A stretch of DNA of 64,000 nucleotides. Source: Candidatus Tokpelaia sp. JSC188 (GTDB lineage: Bacteria > Pseudomonadota > Alphaproteobacteria > Rhizobiales > Rhizobiaceae). A program made the translations under genes and the position numbers. How positions within the stretch are numbered: the stretch's first letter is position 1; every line of letters begins with the position of its first letter. Below, piece after piece: positions 32,196-42,279 of the stretch. Location of the stretch: contig QENB01000006.1 in the NCBI GenBank assembly GCA_003331065.1, forward strand, positions 44,424-108,423, in the 5' to 3' direction. The notes beneath the pieces were generated by a model. It searched no databases. It worked only from the letters and a program-made list of their open reading frames with translations, and was not told where the DNA came from.

Positions 32196-33386
32196 CTATG
32201 ATGCATTCAATGCTCGCTCAATATCTTCAAGTAGATCATTGGTATCTTCAAGTCCGGTGGAAAAGCGTAGCAATCCATCGGAAATTCCGAGTTCGGCACG
32301 TGCATCCGCTGCAACGTCCTGATGTGTTGTTGTTGCAGGGTGAGTTATGATGCTACGCACGTCACCAAGATTGTTGGAGATGAGAGGAATAGTTAACGTA
32401 TTGCAGAAATTAAAGGCTGCCTTTTTTCCATTTTTCAGTTCAAAGGCAATCATTGTCGAGCCATTGCTCATTTGCCGGGCAATGATATCAGCTTGAGGAT
32501 GATCAGCTCTTCCTGGATAGAAGCATTTTTCTACGGCCGGATGCTGTGCGATCAGATCCGCAATTCGTATGGCAGAACGAGTCATTTGTTCCACCCGTAA
32601 AGACATGGTCTCAAGTCCCTTGAGCATGACCCAAGCGCTAAATGGACTCATCGCTGGTCCTGTGTGTCGGAAATAATTCTGAAAATTTTCAGTAATCCAG
32701 TCTGTATTGGAAAGAATAATTCCACCAAGACAGCGGCCTTGTCCATCAATATGCTTTGTAGTGGAATAAACAACGACATCTGCTCCAAGTGCTAAAGGCT
32801 TCTGATATAGAGGTGTAGCAAAAGCATTATCTACGATAACTGTTGCGTTAACAGCATGAGCAAGCCTGCTTACTTCAGAAATATCAACGATTTCAAGAGT
32901 CGGATTGGCTGGTGTTTCAAAAAAGACAAGACGTGTACCAGGCTTAATTGTCTCTTCCCAGTTTTTTAGGCTTGTACCATCAATAATCGAAACTTCCACA
33001 CCATAACGTGGTAGGATTGTTTCAATAACATAGCGACAAGAACCAAACATGGCTCGAGCAGCCACGACATGGTCACCTGCTCTTGTCATGCATAGGAGAG
33101 CGCTGGAAACAGCTGCCATGCCTGAGGCAACAGCTCGGCCTTCTTCAGCTCCTTCAAGTAGACACATTTTCTTTTCAAATATTTCATTTGTCGGGTTAGC
33201 ATAACGCGAATAAACAAATCCTAGATCTTCCCCGTTAAAGCGCATTTCAGCTAATCCAGCTGTTTGGTAAGCAAAACTTTGGGTCAAATAGATAGCTTCT
33301 GATACCTCTCCGTAAGAAGAGCGCATCGTTCCGGCATGGATCATCTGTGTGGCAGTGCGGTAATTGCGGTTCTGTTTCAGTATCAT
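32196..33386 (-). CDS. metZ: O-succinylhomoserine sulfhydrylase
   Basis: PLP enzyme of methionine synthesis making homocysteine directly from O-succinylhomoserine and sulfide. It is 396 residues in the Cys/Met-metabolism family. The PLP lysine is Lys211 in YSTTKHIDGQGR, with SGMAAVSSALLCM and VDNAFATP as flanking motifs. The rhizobial gene is normally metZ; cystathionine gamma-synthase is a close relative and cannot be fully excluded. It has a long leader carrying a SAM-II-like fold and an intrinsic terminator, suggesting repression when S-adenosylmethionine is plentiful. Confidence 0.92.
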   Translation of the reverse strand: MILKQNRNYRTATQMIHAGTMRSSYGEVSEAIYLTQSFAYQTAGLAEMRFNGEDLGFVYSRYANPTNEIFEKKMCLLEGAEEGRAVASGMAAVSSALLCMTRAGDHVVAARAMFGSCRYVIETILPRYGVEVSIIDGTSLKNWEETIKPGTRLVFFETPANPTLEIVDISEVSRLAHAVNATVIVDNAFATPLYQKPLALGADVVVYSTTKHIDGQGRCLGGIILSNTDWITENFQNYFRHTGPAMSPFSAWVMLKGLETMSLRVEQMTRSAIRIADLIAQHPAVEKCFYPGRADHPQADIIARQMSNGSTMIAFELKNGKKAAFNFCNTLTIPLISNNLGDVRSIITHPATTTHQDVAADARAELGISDGLLRFSTGLEDTNDLLEDIERALNAS

Positions 33387-33454
33387 AGCTTTACCTCACG
33401 ATATCTTTATTATACCGGTACAGATGAGAGCTGTTCCGGGTTGGGATTCAAGCT

Positions 33455-33482
33455 AAAAAACCACTTGGATTGTATGGTTTTT
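33455..33482 (-). terminator. Leader terminator (attenuator) upstream of metZ
   Basis: On the minus strand AAAAACCA (33482-33475) pairs with TGGTTTTT (33463-33456) around an 11-base loop and runs into further T. It lies about 70 bases before metZ, so it can stop transcription in the leader. Its 5' arm overlaps the 3' end of the SAM-II-like aptamer. Confidence 0.6.
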
Positions 33483-33532
33483 CAGAAAATTTACTTATGC
33501 CTACCAGGTCATTTGACAAATCAGCACAGGAC
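33476..33532 (-). ncRNA. Candidate SAM-II-type riboswitch, diverged
   Basis: The metZ leader reads (minus strand) CTGTGCT-GATTTG, a loop, AGGCATAAG, then TAAATTTTCTGAAAAACC. This follows the SAM-II order: stem arm, GATTTG, loop, returning arm, TAAA...CTAAAAA-like tail. The stem CTGTGCT/AGGCATA pairs with one bulge and a G-U. SAM-II elements are known before metA, metC and metZ in Alphaproteobacteria. The usual TTGCAGCCAC block is degenerate, so the call is tentative. Confidence 0.5.
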
Positions 33533-33620
33533 AAATCTTACATAATCTGATTGCGATCTTGCGTCAATCATTGCAAAATTTATGCAAAAACTACAAGATA
33601 TACGAAGTGGATTATTGATT

Positions 33621-34718
33621 ATGGTACGTTCAACCGGAATTCTTGCAGATAGAAATATTGCTACGCTATTTGACAATGGCGCGCTTGTAAGTGAAGAGAA
33701 GCTTTATAAAAATCAGATTCAAGCAGCAAGCCTTGATTTAAGATTGGGAAAAAAAGCGTATCGTGTGCGCGCTTCCTTTATGCCAGGTTTGAATATTCGA
33801 GTAACAGATAAATTGGAGCGGCTGAAATTGCATGAGTTAAACCTGCTCGAAGGAGCAGTTTTGGAAGTAGGGTGTGTTTATATTGTTCCTATTTTAGAAA
33901 AACTTGCTTTACCCTCTGATCTTTCCGCTGTAACTAATCCCAAAAGTTCAACTGGCCGACTTGATGTTTTTACGCGCGTAATTACTGATGGTGCTTATAA
34001 ATTTGATGAAATACCAACCGGGTATCGTGGGCCACTTTACTTAGAAATAAGCCCGCGGACATTTCCCATTGTTGTGCGTGCTGGCTCATGTTTATCACAA
34101 ATTCGCTTTTGTAGGGGCGTCAGCGAAGTTAATGAGAGTACAATGCATGAATTGCATGCCACTAATGTCCTTACTTCTGATGAGAAACCCAATATCAGCA
34201 TTGGCGGCCTTGCTCTTTCTATTGATCTGACGGGTACTTCTGATCGTCTCATTGGTTACCGCGGAAAGCGCTATACAGGTATTGTTGACATTGATCAATA
34301 TGCAGCCTATGATATACTAGATTTCTGGGAGCCAATATATAATCGCGGTATGAATGAATTAGTATTGGATCCGGATGAGTTTTACATTCTTGTCTCACGT
34401 GAGGCTATTCATATACCACCGCTTTATGCTGCAGAAATGACGCCATTTGATCCGCTTATCGGTGAGTTTCGGGTTCATTATGCAGGTTTTTTTGATCCAG
34501 GCTTTGGAAATAGCACAGTTGGCGGCAAGGGGGCACGTGCCGTTCTTGAAGTAAGAAGCCATAAAATTCCGTTTATTCTTGAGCATGGACAGATTATTGG
34601 GCGACTTGTTTATAAACATATGTTGGAGCAGCCGAATACATTATATGGAAAAGATTTAGAATCAAATTACCAGGGACAAGGACTAAAGCTTTCTAAACAT
34701 TTCAGATCTAAAAACTAA
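33621..34718 (+). CDS. dcd: dCTP deaminase-like protein, double-length rhizobial type
   Basis: Predicted 2'-deoxycytidine 5'-triphosphate deaminase supplying dUTP for thymidylate synthesis. It is 365 residues from the ATG at 33621 (MVRSTGILADRNIATLF); the frame opens 13 codons earlier. At about twice the length of E. coli Dcd, it belongs to the tandem dUTPase-fold form typical of Rhizobiales. Recognisable are QAASLDLRLGKKAYRVRASF, TNPKSSTGRLDVFTRVITDG and, in the second half, GFFDPGFG. It is divergent from metZ, as in relatives. Confidence 0.88.
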   Translation: MVRSTGILADRNIATLFDNGALVSEEKLYKNQIQAASLDLRLGKKAYRVRASFMPGLNIRVTDKLERLKLHELNLLEGAVLEVGCVYIVPILEKLALPSDLSAVTNPKSSTGRLDVFTRVITDGAYKFDEIPTGYRGPLYLEISPRTFPIVVRAGSCLSQIRFCRGVSEVNESTMHELHATNVLTSDEKPNISIGGLALSIDLTGTSDRLIGYRGKRYTGIVDIDQYAAYDILDFWEPIYNRGMNELVLDPDEFYILVSREAIHIPPLYAAEMTPFDPLIGEFRVHYAGFFDPGFGNSTVGGKGARAVLEVRSHKIPFILEHGQIIGRLVYKHMLEQPNTLYGKDLESNYQGQGLKLSKHFRSKN

Positions 34719-36750
34719 TTGTTCATAAAGATTATGGATATTTTTATATCTCTTTCTAACAAATTGAACAGGTTTTGATCTATACTATCTTAGGTTTGTT
34801 CTATGTTTATAAACGTCCGATATCTTTATTGATGAGTATGATGCGACAGTAACTTACAAATTTTCCAGACTTCTCATGTGCGGGCTGCTATTGCAGTATC
34901 TAGCGTTTTCTGTTCCTAGAAGCAATCTACAATTGCTAATTGGGATCGTATACACGAAGCCAAAAAACTTCTCCTGAAGAGATCAAGGTGGTGCAAAAGC
35001 AATTCGCACCATAACTTTTATGAAGGATAGGAAATAGGTACCTATAGTGAAGAAATGAGTCTTGTTAATGTTGGTTGTAGTTCTAATTATTTTTATTGAT
35101 ATGCAGAGTACCGATTATGCATAACTTTTTTGTTATAGCTTTGATGAAAATGGATAAATCTTTTCAGCGATCTGCCCATTCAATATATTGATTACAGCAC
35201 AATCTGCTGGAAGTTTTTCTTTTACTTACTGTAATTTGACGGCTATGCCTTTTCGAGAAAATACATTGTATAATAGATCATACCAGTGTACTGAGCATGA
35301 TAGAATAAGACAAATTAGAAGCGTAAAACAGATTTTTGGATGGTAGGTTTTGAGATAGGGTTGGACGTTTGATGCGAATTTATGGCCTGTAGAAAGAAAA
35401 GTGGATTTAAACTTAATAACCAATACCCATGTTGAAGCCTTTAAAATTGAAGAAGACTGAGTCTGCGTGTTTTTTTAAAATGATCATAATTGTATGAAGA
35501 TAAGAGTTTAGAGCAAAATCTTTTATCTCGCAGAGCAATGATTTTGTAAGACATCATCCGATGTGTGGTGCTTTTTTTGACAATACCTAAGGCGATTTGG
35601 ATCGTATCAAATTAGAAATTTTCCGTATTTTACAGTTTGCCTTTCTATCAAGGGTATACTAAAAAACACTGCAGCAGGGATTAACCTTATCCCTGAAGAT
35701 AAAAGGCCGGTCTTAGTTACATAGTATAAAATCCACCTTAGAGGCTCTGGGAGTCTGCCTAAGGGATACTGTAATTATGATAATATGTTGCTTTTCTGCT
35801 TCGATGAATGGTATAGTTTTGTATCGACAATCAAATTGTCTATGCTTACTCGCTTAATCTATTATCAGGTAATGGTTAAAGTATTCTTGCCCTAGCCGCT
35901 ATAAAAATATAATGACTCCTTGGCACCCTAACTTGCAGAAGTAATGGCAAAATTAATAAGTGCATTTGGACGAGAATTGACATGTTAACACATTTGTGCT
36001 GCATGCCAAATGCTTAGTGAGATCTCCCCTTACTTTGCCAGAAAAGCGTTCTTGATAATTTTACGAAAAAAACTAAAGCTGTATTTTTTATGTTTCTTGA
36101 TAACCACTATAATTTCGAACATGGTGAGATTATGAGATTAAAAGTGCGATGTTTTCCATACGGCAACATATTTAAAGAAAAAAATTGATAGATGCTCTTT
36201 AAGAAAACTGGCTTTCCAACATTATAATAGCTTTTTAAGAAGCTTAGGTATTCCTTATAAAGTCCTTTTTCCCCATTAATGGATTAATATTGTTCTGAAT
36301 CTGCCAAGCCTAATCTATAATTTTTATAACTTATGGAACATGTTTTTCTTTATTTTACTAGAGATTTTTTGACTTCGTGTTAACAAATATCGTAGTTGTT
36401 ATGACAATTAATCTCTCATAATGCGGTTTTTAAATTCTCAGCTGTGATGCAAAATAAATTATAGTCTGTCCCCCCCTGCCTACTGAAATTACACTCTTGC
36501 ACGATATCCAGTAAGACTTTCTCTTTTCGGTCGTAAGGTCCTTAATATTAAAGTTTTGACCTACGCCTACAAAAGCTTCTTTTTCACAAAAAACGGTTAC
36601 TCTTTATCGCCCCTATTTTTGCACCATTATAGATAAATGCAATTCATTCCGTCACTTTACATGAGACAATTGCATAGCCCATTTATAAAAAGAAATTTTA
36701 TAAGGTCGGTGAGTGAGTTAATATAATTTTATGAGCGTCTGTTTTCAATT
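34719..36750. other. Two-kilobase gene-free stretch where apaG and hslO are expected
   Basis: No credible ORF in about 2,030 bases, the largest gap in the window. In Rhizobiales argD-argF is typically followed by hslO (Hsp33), apaG and metZ; here those two are missing. A coding-like run near 34865-34985 reads RAAIAVSSVF...STIANWDRIHEAKKLLLKRS on the plus strand with a stop inside, but I cannot identify it. Two hairpins at 35675-35764 form the only strong structure. Otherwise I see nothing. Confidence 0.5.
35675..35764. repeat. Paired hairpins, candidate structured RNA
   Basis: Hairpin 1: CAGGGATTAA-CC-TTATCCCTG at 35675-35695, one bulge. Hairpin 2: CCTTAG..GC (from 35736) with GCCTAAGG (35757-35764), loop of about 11. 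The segment is richer in G+C than its surroundings. It could be a small RNA or what is left of a gene. Confidence 0.35.
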
Positions 36751-37668
36751 TTATGTCTCTAAACACCAAACAAGAATAGCTTTTTGCGCATGAAGTCGAT
36801 TTTCAGCTTCGTCAAAGACAACGGAATGCGGCCCGTCAATAACAGAATCAACAACTTCTTCACCACGATGAGCAGGTAAACAATGCATAAAAAGCGCATC
36901 TGGTTTTGCAAGCGCCATTAATTTTTCATTGACCTGATAAGGAAAGAAAACATTATGATCGCGTGCGCGAAACTCTTGTCCCATAGAAACCCAGGTATCG
37001 GTAACAATACAGTCTGCGTTGCGTGCTGCAGTAAACGCATCTGCTGTCCAACTAATATCACCATTCTTGGAATGAGCCCAGTCTATGAATTTCTTCTGTG
37101 GTTCACTGCCTTTTGGGGTCGCAATCTTTAGTGAAAAATCAAAAAGGACTGCTGCTTCTATCAATGAATGCAGTACATTATTGCCATCTCCTATCCAAGC
37201 AAATGTTTTGCCAATAATTGGGCCACGATGCTCCTCATATGTCATGATGTCAGCCATAATTTGACAAGGATGGGTGCTATCCGTCAATGCATTAATAATA
37301 GGTACAGATGCGTGTTCTACAAATTCTAGCATCCGATTATGGGTTGTAGTGCGAATTGTTATGATATCGACAAAGCGCGAAAGGACGCGCGCTGTATCGG
37401 CAATTGTTTCTTTATAGCCTAATTGCATTTCTGAGCTAGAGAGCATAATCGTCTCCCCACCAAACTGCCTCATACCGATATCAAAAGATACCCGTGTGCG
37501 CGTTGATGGTTTTTCAAAAATCATGGCAAGCGTCTTGTTTGCATAGAGTTTTGGTTTAATTCCACGCCTGAAATTATCTTTCAGAATTTTTGCATTTTCA
37601 AGAATACTGCGAAGTGTTTTAGGCGCAAAGGTAGAAAGGTCAGTAAAATTCCGTATTATTTTTTTCAT
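36751..37668 (-). CDS. argF: Ornithine carbamoyltransferase
   Basis: Makes citrulline from ornithine and carbamoyl phosphate in arginine synthesis. It is 305 residues. The carbamoyl-phosphate loop STRTR is at 55-59, HPCQIMAD and the ornithine-side [11 protein letters not shown] are present. It follows argD by 23 bases on the same strand, so the two form an operon. It is full length for the anabolic enzyme. Confidence 0.96.
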   Translation of the reverse strand: MKKIIRNFTDLSTFAPKTLRSILENAKILKDNFRRGIKPKLYANKTLAMIFEKPSTRTRVSFDIGMRQFGGETIMLSSSEMQLGYKETIADTARVLSRFVDIITIRTTTHNRMLEFVEHASVPIINALTDSTHPCQIMADIMTYEEHRGPIIGKTFAWIGDGNNVLHSLIEAAVLFDFSLKIATPKGSEPQKKFIDWAHSKNGDISWTADAFTAARNADCIVTDTWVSMGQEFRARDHNVFFPYQVNEKLMALAKPDALFMHCLPAHRGEEVVDSVIDGPHSVVFDEAENRLHAQKAILVWCLET

Positions 37669-37691
37669 TTTATCATTTTATCTTTTGGGTT

Positions 37692-38876
37692 TTATCTAGA
37701 GATACGTTCAAAAGCTTTTTCTATACGGGAAAGTCCGTCGCGAATTTCCTCTTTTCCAATATTCAATGGTGGAAATATGCGCACCACATTGGTATTTGCA
37801 CTTACTGTCAGTAATTTTTCGTTTCTTAGAGCAGAAATGACATCTATATTCGGTATAACGCATTTAAGACCAGAAAAGAGGCCGAATCCTTCAGTTCTGC
37901 TGACAATATGCGGATAATTATCAACAATAGCGCTGAGACCTTTCTTCAATACATCGCCCGCTATCCTGACATGATCAAGAAATCCTGGTTCAAGCACAAT
38001 ATCGAGCACAGCATTACCTACAGCCATTGCCAAAGGATTACCACCGAAAGTACTACCATGAGTGCCTGGCGTCATTCCTTTTGCGGCTTTCATTGTTGCT
38101 AGACAGGCCCCAAGCGGAAAGCCTCCACCAATGCCTTTAGCAATACTCATGATATCGGGTGTTACATTAGCCCATTCACAGGCGAAGAATTTTCCAGTAC
38201 GTCCAATACCGCACTGGACTTCATCAAAAATGAGTAGTAGCTCTTTTTCATTACAAATGTTGCGCAAGAATTTTAGAGCTGTATTTGGGATGATACGCAA
38301 ACCACCCTCTCCTTGAATGGGCTCGATCAAAATAGCGGCAGTTTCTCCGGTAATGGCTGAAAGTAATGCTGCATCATTTCCAAAAGGCACTTGATCAAAG
38401 CCCTCTACCTTAGGGCCAAAGCCTTCCAGATATTTTTTTTGGCCAGTGGCTGCAAGTGTGGCAAGTGTTCTTCCATGAAAAGCGCCTTCAAAAGTAATGA
38501 TGCGAAAACGTTCAGGATTACCATTGACATGATGATAGCGCCGTGCAGTCTTGATTGCACATTCTACCGCTTCTGCACCGGAATTTGTAAAAAAAATCTT
38601 GTCAGCAAAACTAGCTGCACAAAGCCGTTTTGCCAGATTTATCTGTAATGGGTCTTCAAATAGATTGGATATATGCCAGATTTTTTCTGCTTGTTTTTTA
38701 AGTGCTTCTATGAGGTACGGGTGGGTATGTCCCAGCACATTAACAGCAATGCCAGATGTAAAATCAAGATACTGCTCGCCTTCATCAGTTGTAAGCCATG
38801 CACCGTTACCGTGCGCAAAATGCAGACCGATACGGGAAAATGTATCGAATAACGGATAGCCATTTTGCATGCTCAT
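37692..38876 (-). CDS. argD: Acetylornithine aminotransferase
   Basis: PLP enzyme converting N-acetylglutamate semialdehyde to N-acetylornithine; it may also serve the diaminopimelate pathway. It is 394 residues from the ATG at 38876, with GGAG about 8 bases ahead; the frame runs 10 codons further upstream. The PLP lysine is Lys247 in [15 protein letters not shown], with [18 protein letters not shown] and [13 protein letters not shown] typical of class III aminotransferases. It heads argD-argF. Its leader contains an 11-bp hairpin. Confidence 0.95.
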   Translation of the reverse strand: MSMQNGYPLFDTFSRIGLHFAHGNGAWLTTDEGEQYLDFTSGIAVNVLGHTHPYLIEALKKQAEKIWHISNLFEDPLQINLAKRLCAASFADKIFFTNSGAEAVECAIKTARRYHHVNGNPERFRIITFEGAFHGRTLATLAATGQKKYLEGFGPKVEGFDQVPFGNDAALLSAITGETAAILIEPIQGEGGLRIIPNTALKFLRNICNEKELLLIFDEVQCGIGRTGKFFACEWANVTPDIMSIAKGIGGGFPLGACLATMKAAKGMTPGTHGSTFGGNPLAMAVGNAVLDIVLEPGFLDHVRIAGDVLKKGLSAIVDNYPHIVSRTEGFGLFSGLKCVIPNIDVISALRNEKLLTVSANTNVVRIFPPLNIGKEEIRDGLSRIEKAFERISR

Positions 38877-38902
38877 TATGCTATCTCCGTTTGCTAATAA
38901 CA

Positions 38903-38929
38903 CCACTGAAAAACTCTTTTTGCCAGTGG
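38903..38929. promoter_or_regulatory. Leader hairpin of argD
   Basis: CCACTG-AAAAA (38903-38913) pairs with TTTTT-(GC)-CAGTGG (38917-38929), an 11-bp stem with a 2-base bulge, 27 bases ahead of the argD start. The ribosome site sits between hairpin and ATG. It may be a leader control element or an mRNA-stabilising stem. Confidence 0.4.
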
Positions 38930-39586
38930 ATTTGCTGACTTAACAACTTCTTTGACATTATTATTGAGCTAATAATAATTTTGGATAGAAAAAAATCAAT
39001 AATTTGATGTCTAGTCGATAAGATGAGTATTTTGTCCATGAAAGAAAAAAAGTCAATCAACCTTCTTCATCTATACGATGAATACTTCTTATTCTCAGAA
39101 GCGACAATTCTATTGAGAGACAAGGCAGGGTGCCTGTTTGATTTTGAACAGTAGATTTACAATCTGACACAGTACCTTAAGTTGTTGGAAAATATCTAAA
39201 AATTTATCTGAGAAAAAGAATGGCTCTTGTTACGAAGTCTTTCCATATTGTATTTTGATCAATGAGCTTAATCTGCGTTTTATTAGTCCATTTTATCGAT
39301 TTTAAAAATCACCTTGCAAGCTAAAAGCTAGCTGTGTAAATTGGCCCTAAAACGAATAAAATGTCACCTTATACGGGCTGCTTCCTTATGGGAAAGTTAG
39401 GATTTGTGTATCTGTGTGATGTGTTTCTTTCTGACTTTAAATAGGTGGTTATCGGATTAAGTAAGGGAGTGCCCAGAAGCTGTATCTGTGATCTACCAAT
39501 TTTGAAATCCTTTTAGATTTCTCTTTCAAATATTTGTCAGAAATGCATTTTCTCACATCGTTTCAACTATTGAAGAAGTATGCATC
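38907..39586. other. Divergent region between argD and leuA
   Basis: About 680 bases holding the argD leader hairpin, the AT dyad and presumably the leuA promoter. I looked for a leucine-rich leader peptide ahead of leuA and found none. No gene is supported. Confidence 0.4.
38957..38979. repeat. Perfect 9-bp inverted repeat upstream of argD
   Basis: ATTATTATT-GAGCT-AATAATAAT. A perfect dyad about 80 bases ahead of argD, a position that suits a repressor site. Simple A/T composition lowers its weight. Confidence 0.35.
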
Positions 39587-41311
39587 ATGAATATTTCAGT
39601 TTCATCTGAGCCCTCATACAAAGGCATGCCAATTGCTGCAAAAAAATATCGACCTTTTCCACAAATTGAACTCAAAGATCGTACATGGCCTGATAAACGG
39701 ATTGAAAAAGCCCCTGTATGGTGTTCTGTTGATTTACGTGATGGTAACCAAGCGTTGATTGATCCAATGGGACAGGATCGTAAAGAACGAATGTTGCGGC
39801 TTCTAATTGATATGGGTTTCTCTGAAATCGAAATCGGCTTTCCTTCTGCATCCCGGACAGATTTTGATTTTGCCCGTTGGTGTATCGAAAAAAGCAACCT
39901 TTCTGATCATTTCAGCATACAGGTTCTTGTACAATGCAGACCGGATCTGATCACTCGCACATTTAAGGCACTTGAAGGTGCTAATCACCCGATTATCCAC
40001 TTTTACAATTCCACCAGTGAATTGCAACGTCGAGTTGTCTTTGGTAAAGATGTGGCAGGAGTTAAGCAGATTGCTACCGATGCAGCAAAGATGATTTCTG
40101 ATATGGCAGTCAATATGTGTAATGGTTACCGTTTTCAATACTCCCCAGAAAGCTTTACCGGTACTGAGCTTGAAGTTTCCCTTGAAATTTCTAATGCAGT
40201 TATTGAGGTCATTAACCCTACACCGGATAATAAAATGATCTTAAATCTGCCCTCAACAGTAGAAGTAGCAACGCCAAATGTTTACGCAGATCAGATTGAA
40301 TGGATGACTCGCAATATTAATCGTCGCGATAGCATTCTGATTTCTCTTCATCCGCATAATGATCGTGGTTGTAGTGTTGCTGCGGCAGAGTTAGGCTTGA
40401 TGGCAGGGGCAGATAGAGTAGAAGGAACTCTCTTTGGAAATGGAGAACGGACCGGTAATGTGGATATTGTAACATTGGCTCTTAATCTGTTTACGCAAGG
40501 TGTTGATCCTGAATTAGATTGTTCAAACATTGAGAAAATTAAGAATGTTTACGAATATTCTAATCAATTGCGCATCCCTGAACGTCATCCTTATGTCGGA
40601 GAGTTGGTATATACAGCTTTTTCAGGTTCCCATCAGGATGCAATCAACAAAGGGATGAAAGCAATCCAACAATCCGATATGAACTTTTGGGAAGTACCCT
40701 ATTTGCCAATTGATCCGCAAGATGTAGGGCGATCCTATGAAGCAATTATTCGAATCAATTCGCAATCAGGTAAAGGCGGCATCGCGTATATCTTGCAACA
40801 GGATTATGGTTTAAATTTGCCGCGCAATCTTCAAGTCGAACTTCGCAATATCATCCAAAAAATTACGGATAAGGAAGGCAGAGAACTTGCCTCGCAGCGC
40901 ATTTATAATGAATTCATTACAACATATACTGTTTCACCAAATGGTCGTTTACAATTTATCGATTATCAAATTCATGCCGACATTACAGATAAAAACAAAT
41001 GTACTATTATGGCTGATGTTATAGATAATGGCGTGTCGAAAACTATTGTAGGTAAAGGCAATGGAGTTGTAGACGGATTTATTGATGCACTTTCCAGATA
41101 TTTGGGTACTAGCCTTTCTATCATTGATTATTCAGAACATTCGCTCCAACAGGGATCGGATGCGGCTGCGATTTGTTACATGGAGATTGCCCATCCGAAA
41201 GGAAGAATCTTTGGTGCTGCAATCGATAGCAATATAGCTACAGCGTCACTAACGGCAATTATTGCCGGAGTAAATCGGATTATTACAACGAAAACACATC
41301 AAGATATTTAG
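39587..41311 (+). CDS. leuA: 2-isopropylmalate synthase
   Basis: Condenses acetyl-CoA with 2-oxoisovalerate, the committed step of leucine synthesis. It is 574 residues, the long type. It begins PIAAKKYRPFPQIELKDRTWPDKRIEKAP, with the metal/substrate motif DLRDGNQALIDPM from 49 and the histidines in LHPHNDRGCSVAAAELG. A C-terminal regulatory domain (about 430-574) for leucine feedback is complete. It is monocistronic here; leuB, leuC and leuD are elsewhere. Confidence 0.95.
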   Translation: MNISVSSEPSYKGMPIAAKKYRPFPQIELKDRTWPDKRIEKAPVWCSVDLRDGNQALIDPMGQDRKERMLRLLIDMGFSEIEIGFPSASRTDFDFARWCIEKSNLSDHFSIQVLVQCRPDLITRTFKALEGANHPIIHFYNSTSELQRRVVFGKDVAGVKQIATDAAKMISDMAVNMCNGYRFQYSPESFTGTELEVSLEISNAVIEVINPTPDNKMILNLPSTVEVATPNVYADQIEWMTRNINRRDSILISLHPHNDRGCSVAAAELGLMAGADRVEGTLFGNGERTGNVDIVTLALNLFTQGVDPELDCSNIEKIKNVYEYSNQLRIPERHPYVGELVYTAFSGSHQDAINKGMKAIQQSDMNFWEVPYLPIDPQDVGRSYEAIIRINSQSGKGGIAYILQQDYGLNLPRNLQVELRNIIQKITDKEGRELASQRIYNEFITTYTVSPNGRLQFIDYQIHADITDKNKCTIMADVIDNGVSKTIVGKGNGVVDGFIDALSRYLGTSLSIIDYSEHSLQQGSDAAAICYMEIAHPKGRIFGAAIDSNIATASLTAIIAGVNRIITTKTHQDI

Positions 41312-41379
41312 CCAAAATTAAAACTACAATCCATTCTGTAAGGGATTGTTTTAAGCAATCCTTAAAGTCGCTTTTAATG

Positions 41380-42279
41380 CTATTTATGAAGCATTTTTTT
41401 AAAAAAAGTCGCGATATGACCCTGATCATTTGCCAATGCTCGGCGGATTAGGCGACAACGCCAGCCTTTTGTATGTCTTTTCCTTTCAATCTCAAAAAGA
41501 TTGTAACCGGCAGGCGGTTTCTGTCTGCCAAAATCCTGTGATGCTGATGCGACACCGACCATAGGTATCCACTTTTGCCTACCTTTGATAAAAAACAAAG
41601 TTGGTATATGTGTATGACCATGCAGAATAAGATCAGCCCCGTAAGTTAAAATAAATTGCTGAAAATGTCGGATACCCCATAGGCGTTTGCTCCAACCGGT
41701 TGCATGATATATTGGCGGATGATGAATCATTACAACACGGAAAAGATCCCGTTTCTCCGCCTGTTGAAGCAAAAATCCAAGATCCTTTGCCTGCTGTCTA
41801 TTCAAATAACCTGCGGAAAAGAAAGGTGGTGTTACAATCGCTGAAGAAACACCAATAATTGCTAAAGGTCCACGAACACGCATATAAGGAAAAAAAGTAT
41901 TTTTCGTTTTCGTCTCCCCTATAATCCATGGTGAGAAAGCTTGGCAAGCTTTTATAAAAGCACCTGGTACATAAACGTCATGATTACCAAAAACCAAAGA
42001 AATATTATCGGAATTACCAAGTTCTGATAGTCGTTTGCGTGCTATGATAAATTCAGCATCGAGTGCAAGATTGACAATATCACCAGATATGCCAATATGA
42101 TCAGGAGGCATTTCTAGAAAGTCTTGAACCAATATATCAAAAACGTTTTTCTCCATTTCATTTTTACGGTTTAACTTCCAGTTAAGATAAGCAATCATGC
42201 GTTTACTCATCAACTGCCGCCAAGATAAATGGGGTAATGGTGCCAGATGGATATCAGAAATATGGATAAAACGAAACAT
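41380..42279 (-). CDS. Metallophosphoesterase, calcineurin-like
   Basis: Probable cytosolic metal-dependent phosphatase or phosphodiesterase of unknown substrate. It is 299 residues with the full motif series: HISDIHL near 6-12, GDIVN, FGNHDVYV, MIHHPPI and HGHTHIP. No signal peptide or membrane helix is seen. It converges on leuA with a 68-base gap. Several phosphodiesterase subfamilies share these motifs, so no substrate is claimed. Confidence 0.88.
   Translation of the reverse strand: MFRFIHISDIHLAPLPHLSWRQLMSKRMIAYLNWKLNRKNEMEKNVFDILVQDFLEMPPDHIGISGDIVNLALDAEFIIARKRLSELGNSDNISLVFGNHDVYVPGAFIKACQAFSPWIIGETKTKNTFFPYMRVRGPLAIIGVSSAIVTPPFFSAGYLNRQQAKDLGFLLQQAEKRDLFRVVMIHHPPIYHATGWSKRLWGIRHFQQFILTYGADLILHGHTHIPTLFFIKGRQKWIPMVGVASASQDFGRQKPPAGYNLFEIERKRHTKGWRCRLIRRALANDQGHIATFFKKMLHK

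Noticed and set aside
35226..35423. 65-residue open frame in the dcd-argF gap
   Set aside because: Low-complexity A/T-driven translation with no motif or start signal.
39400..39586. Leucine attenuator leader peptide ahead of leuA
   Set aside because: Short open frames here have no run of leucine codons and no paired terminator.
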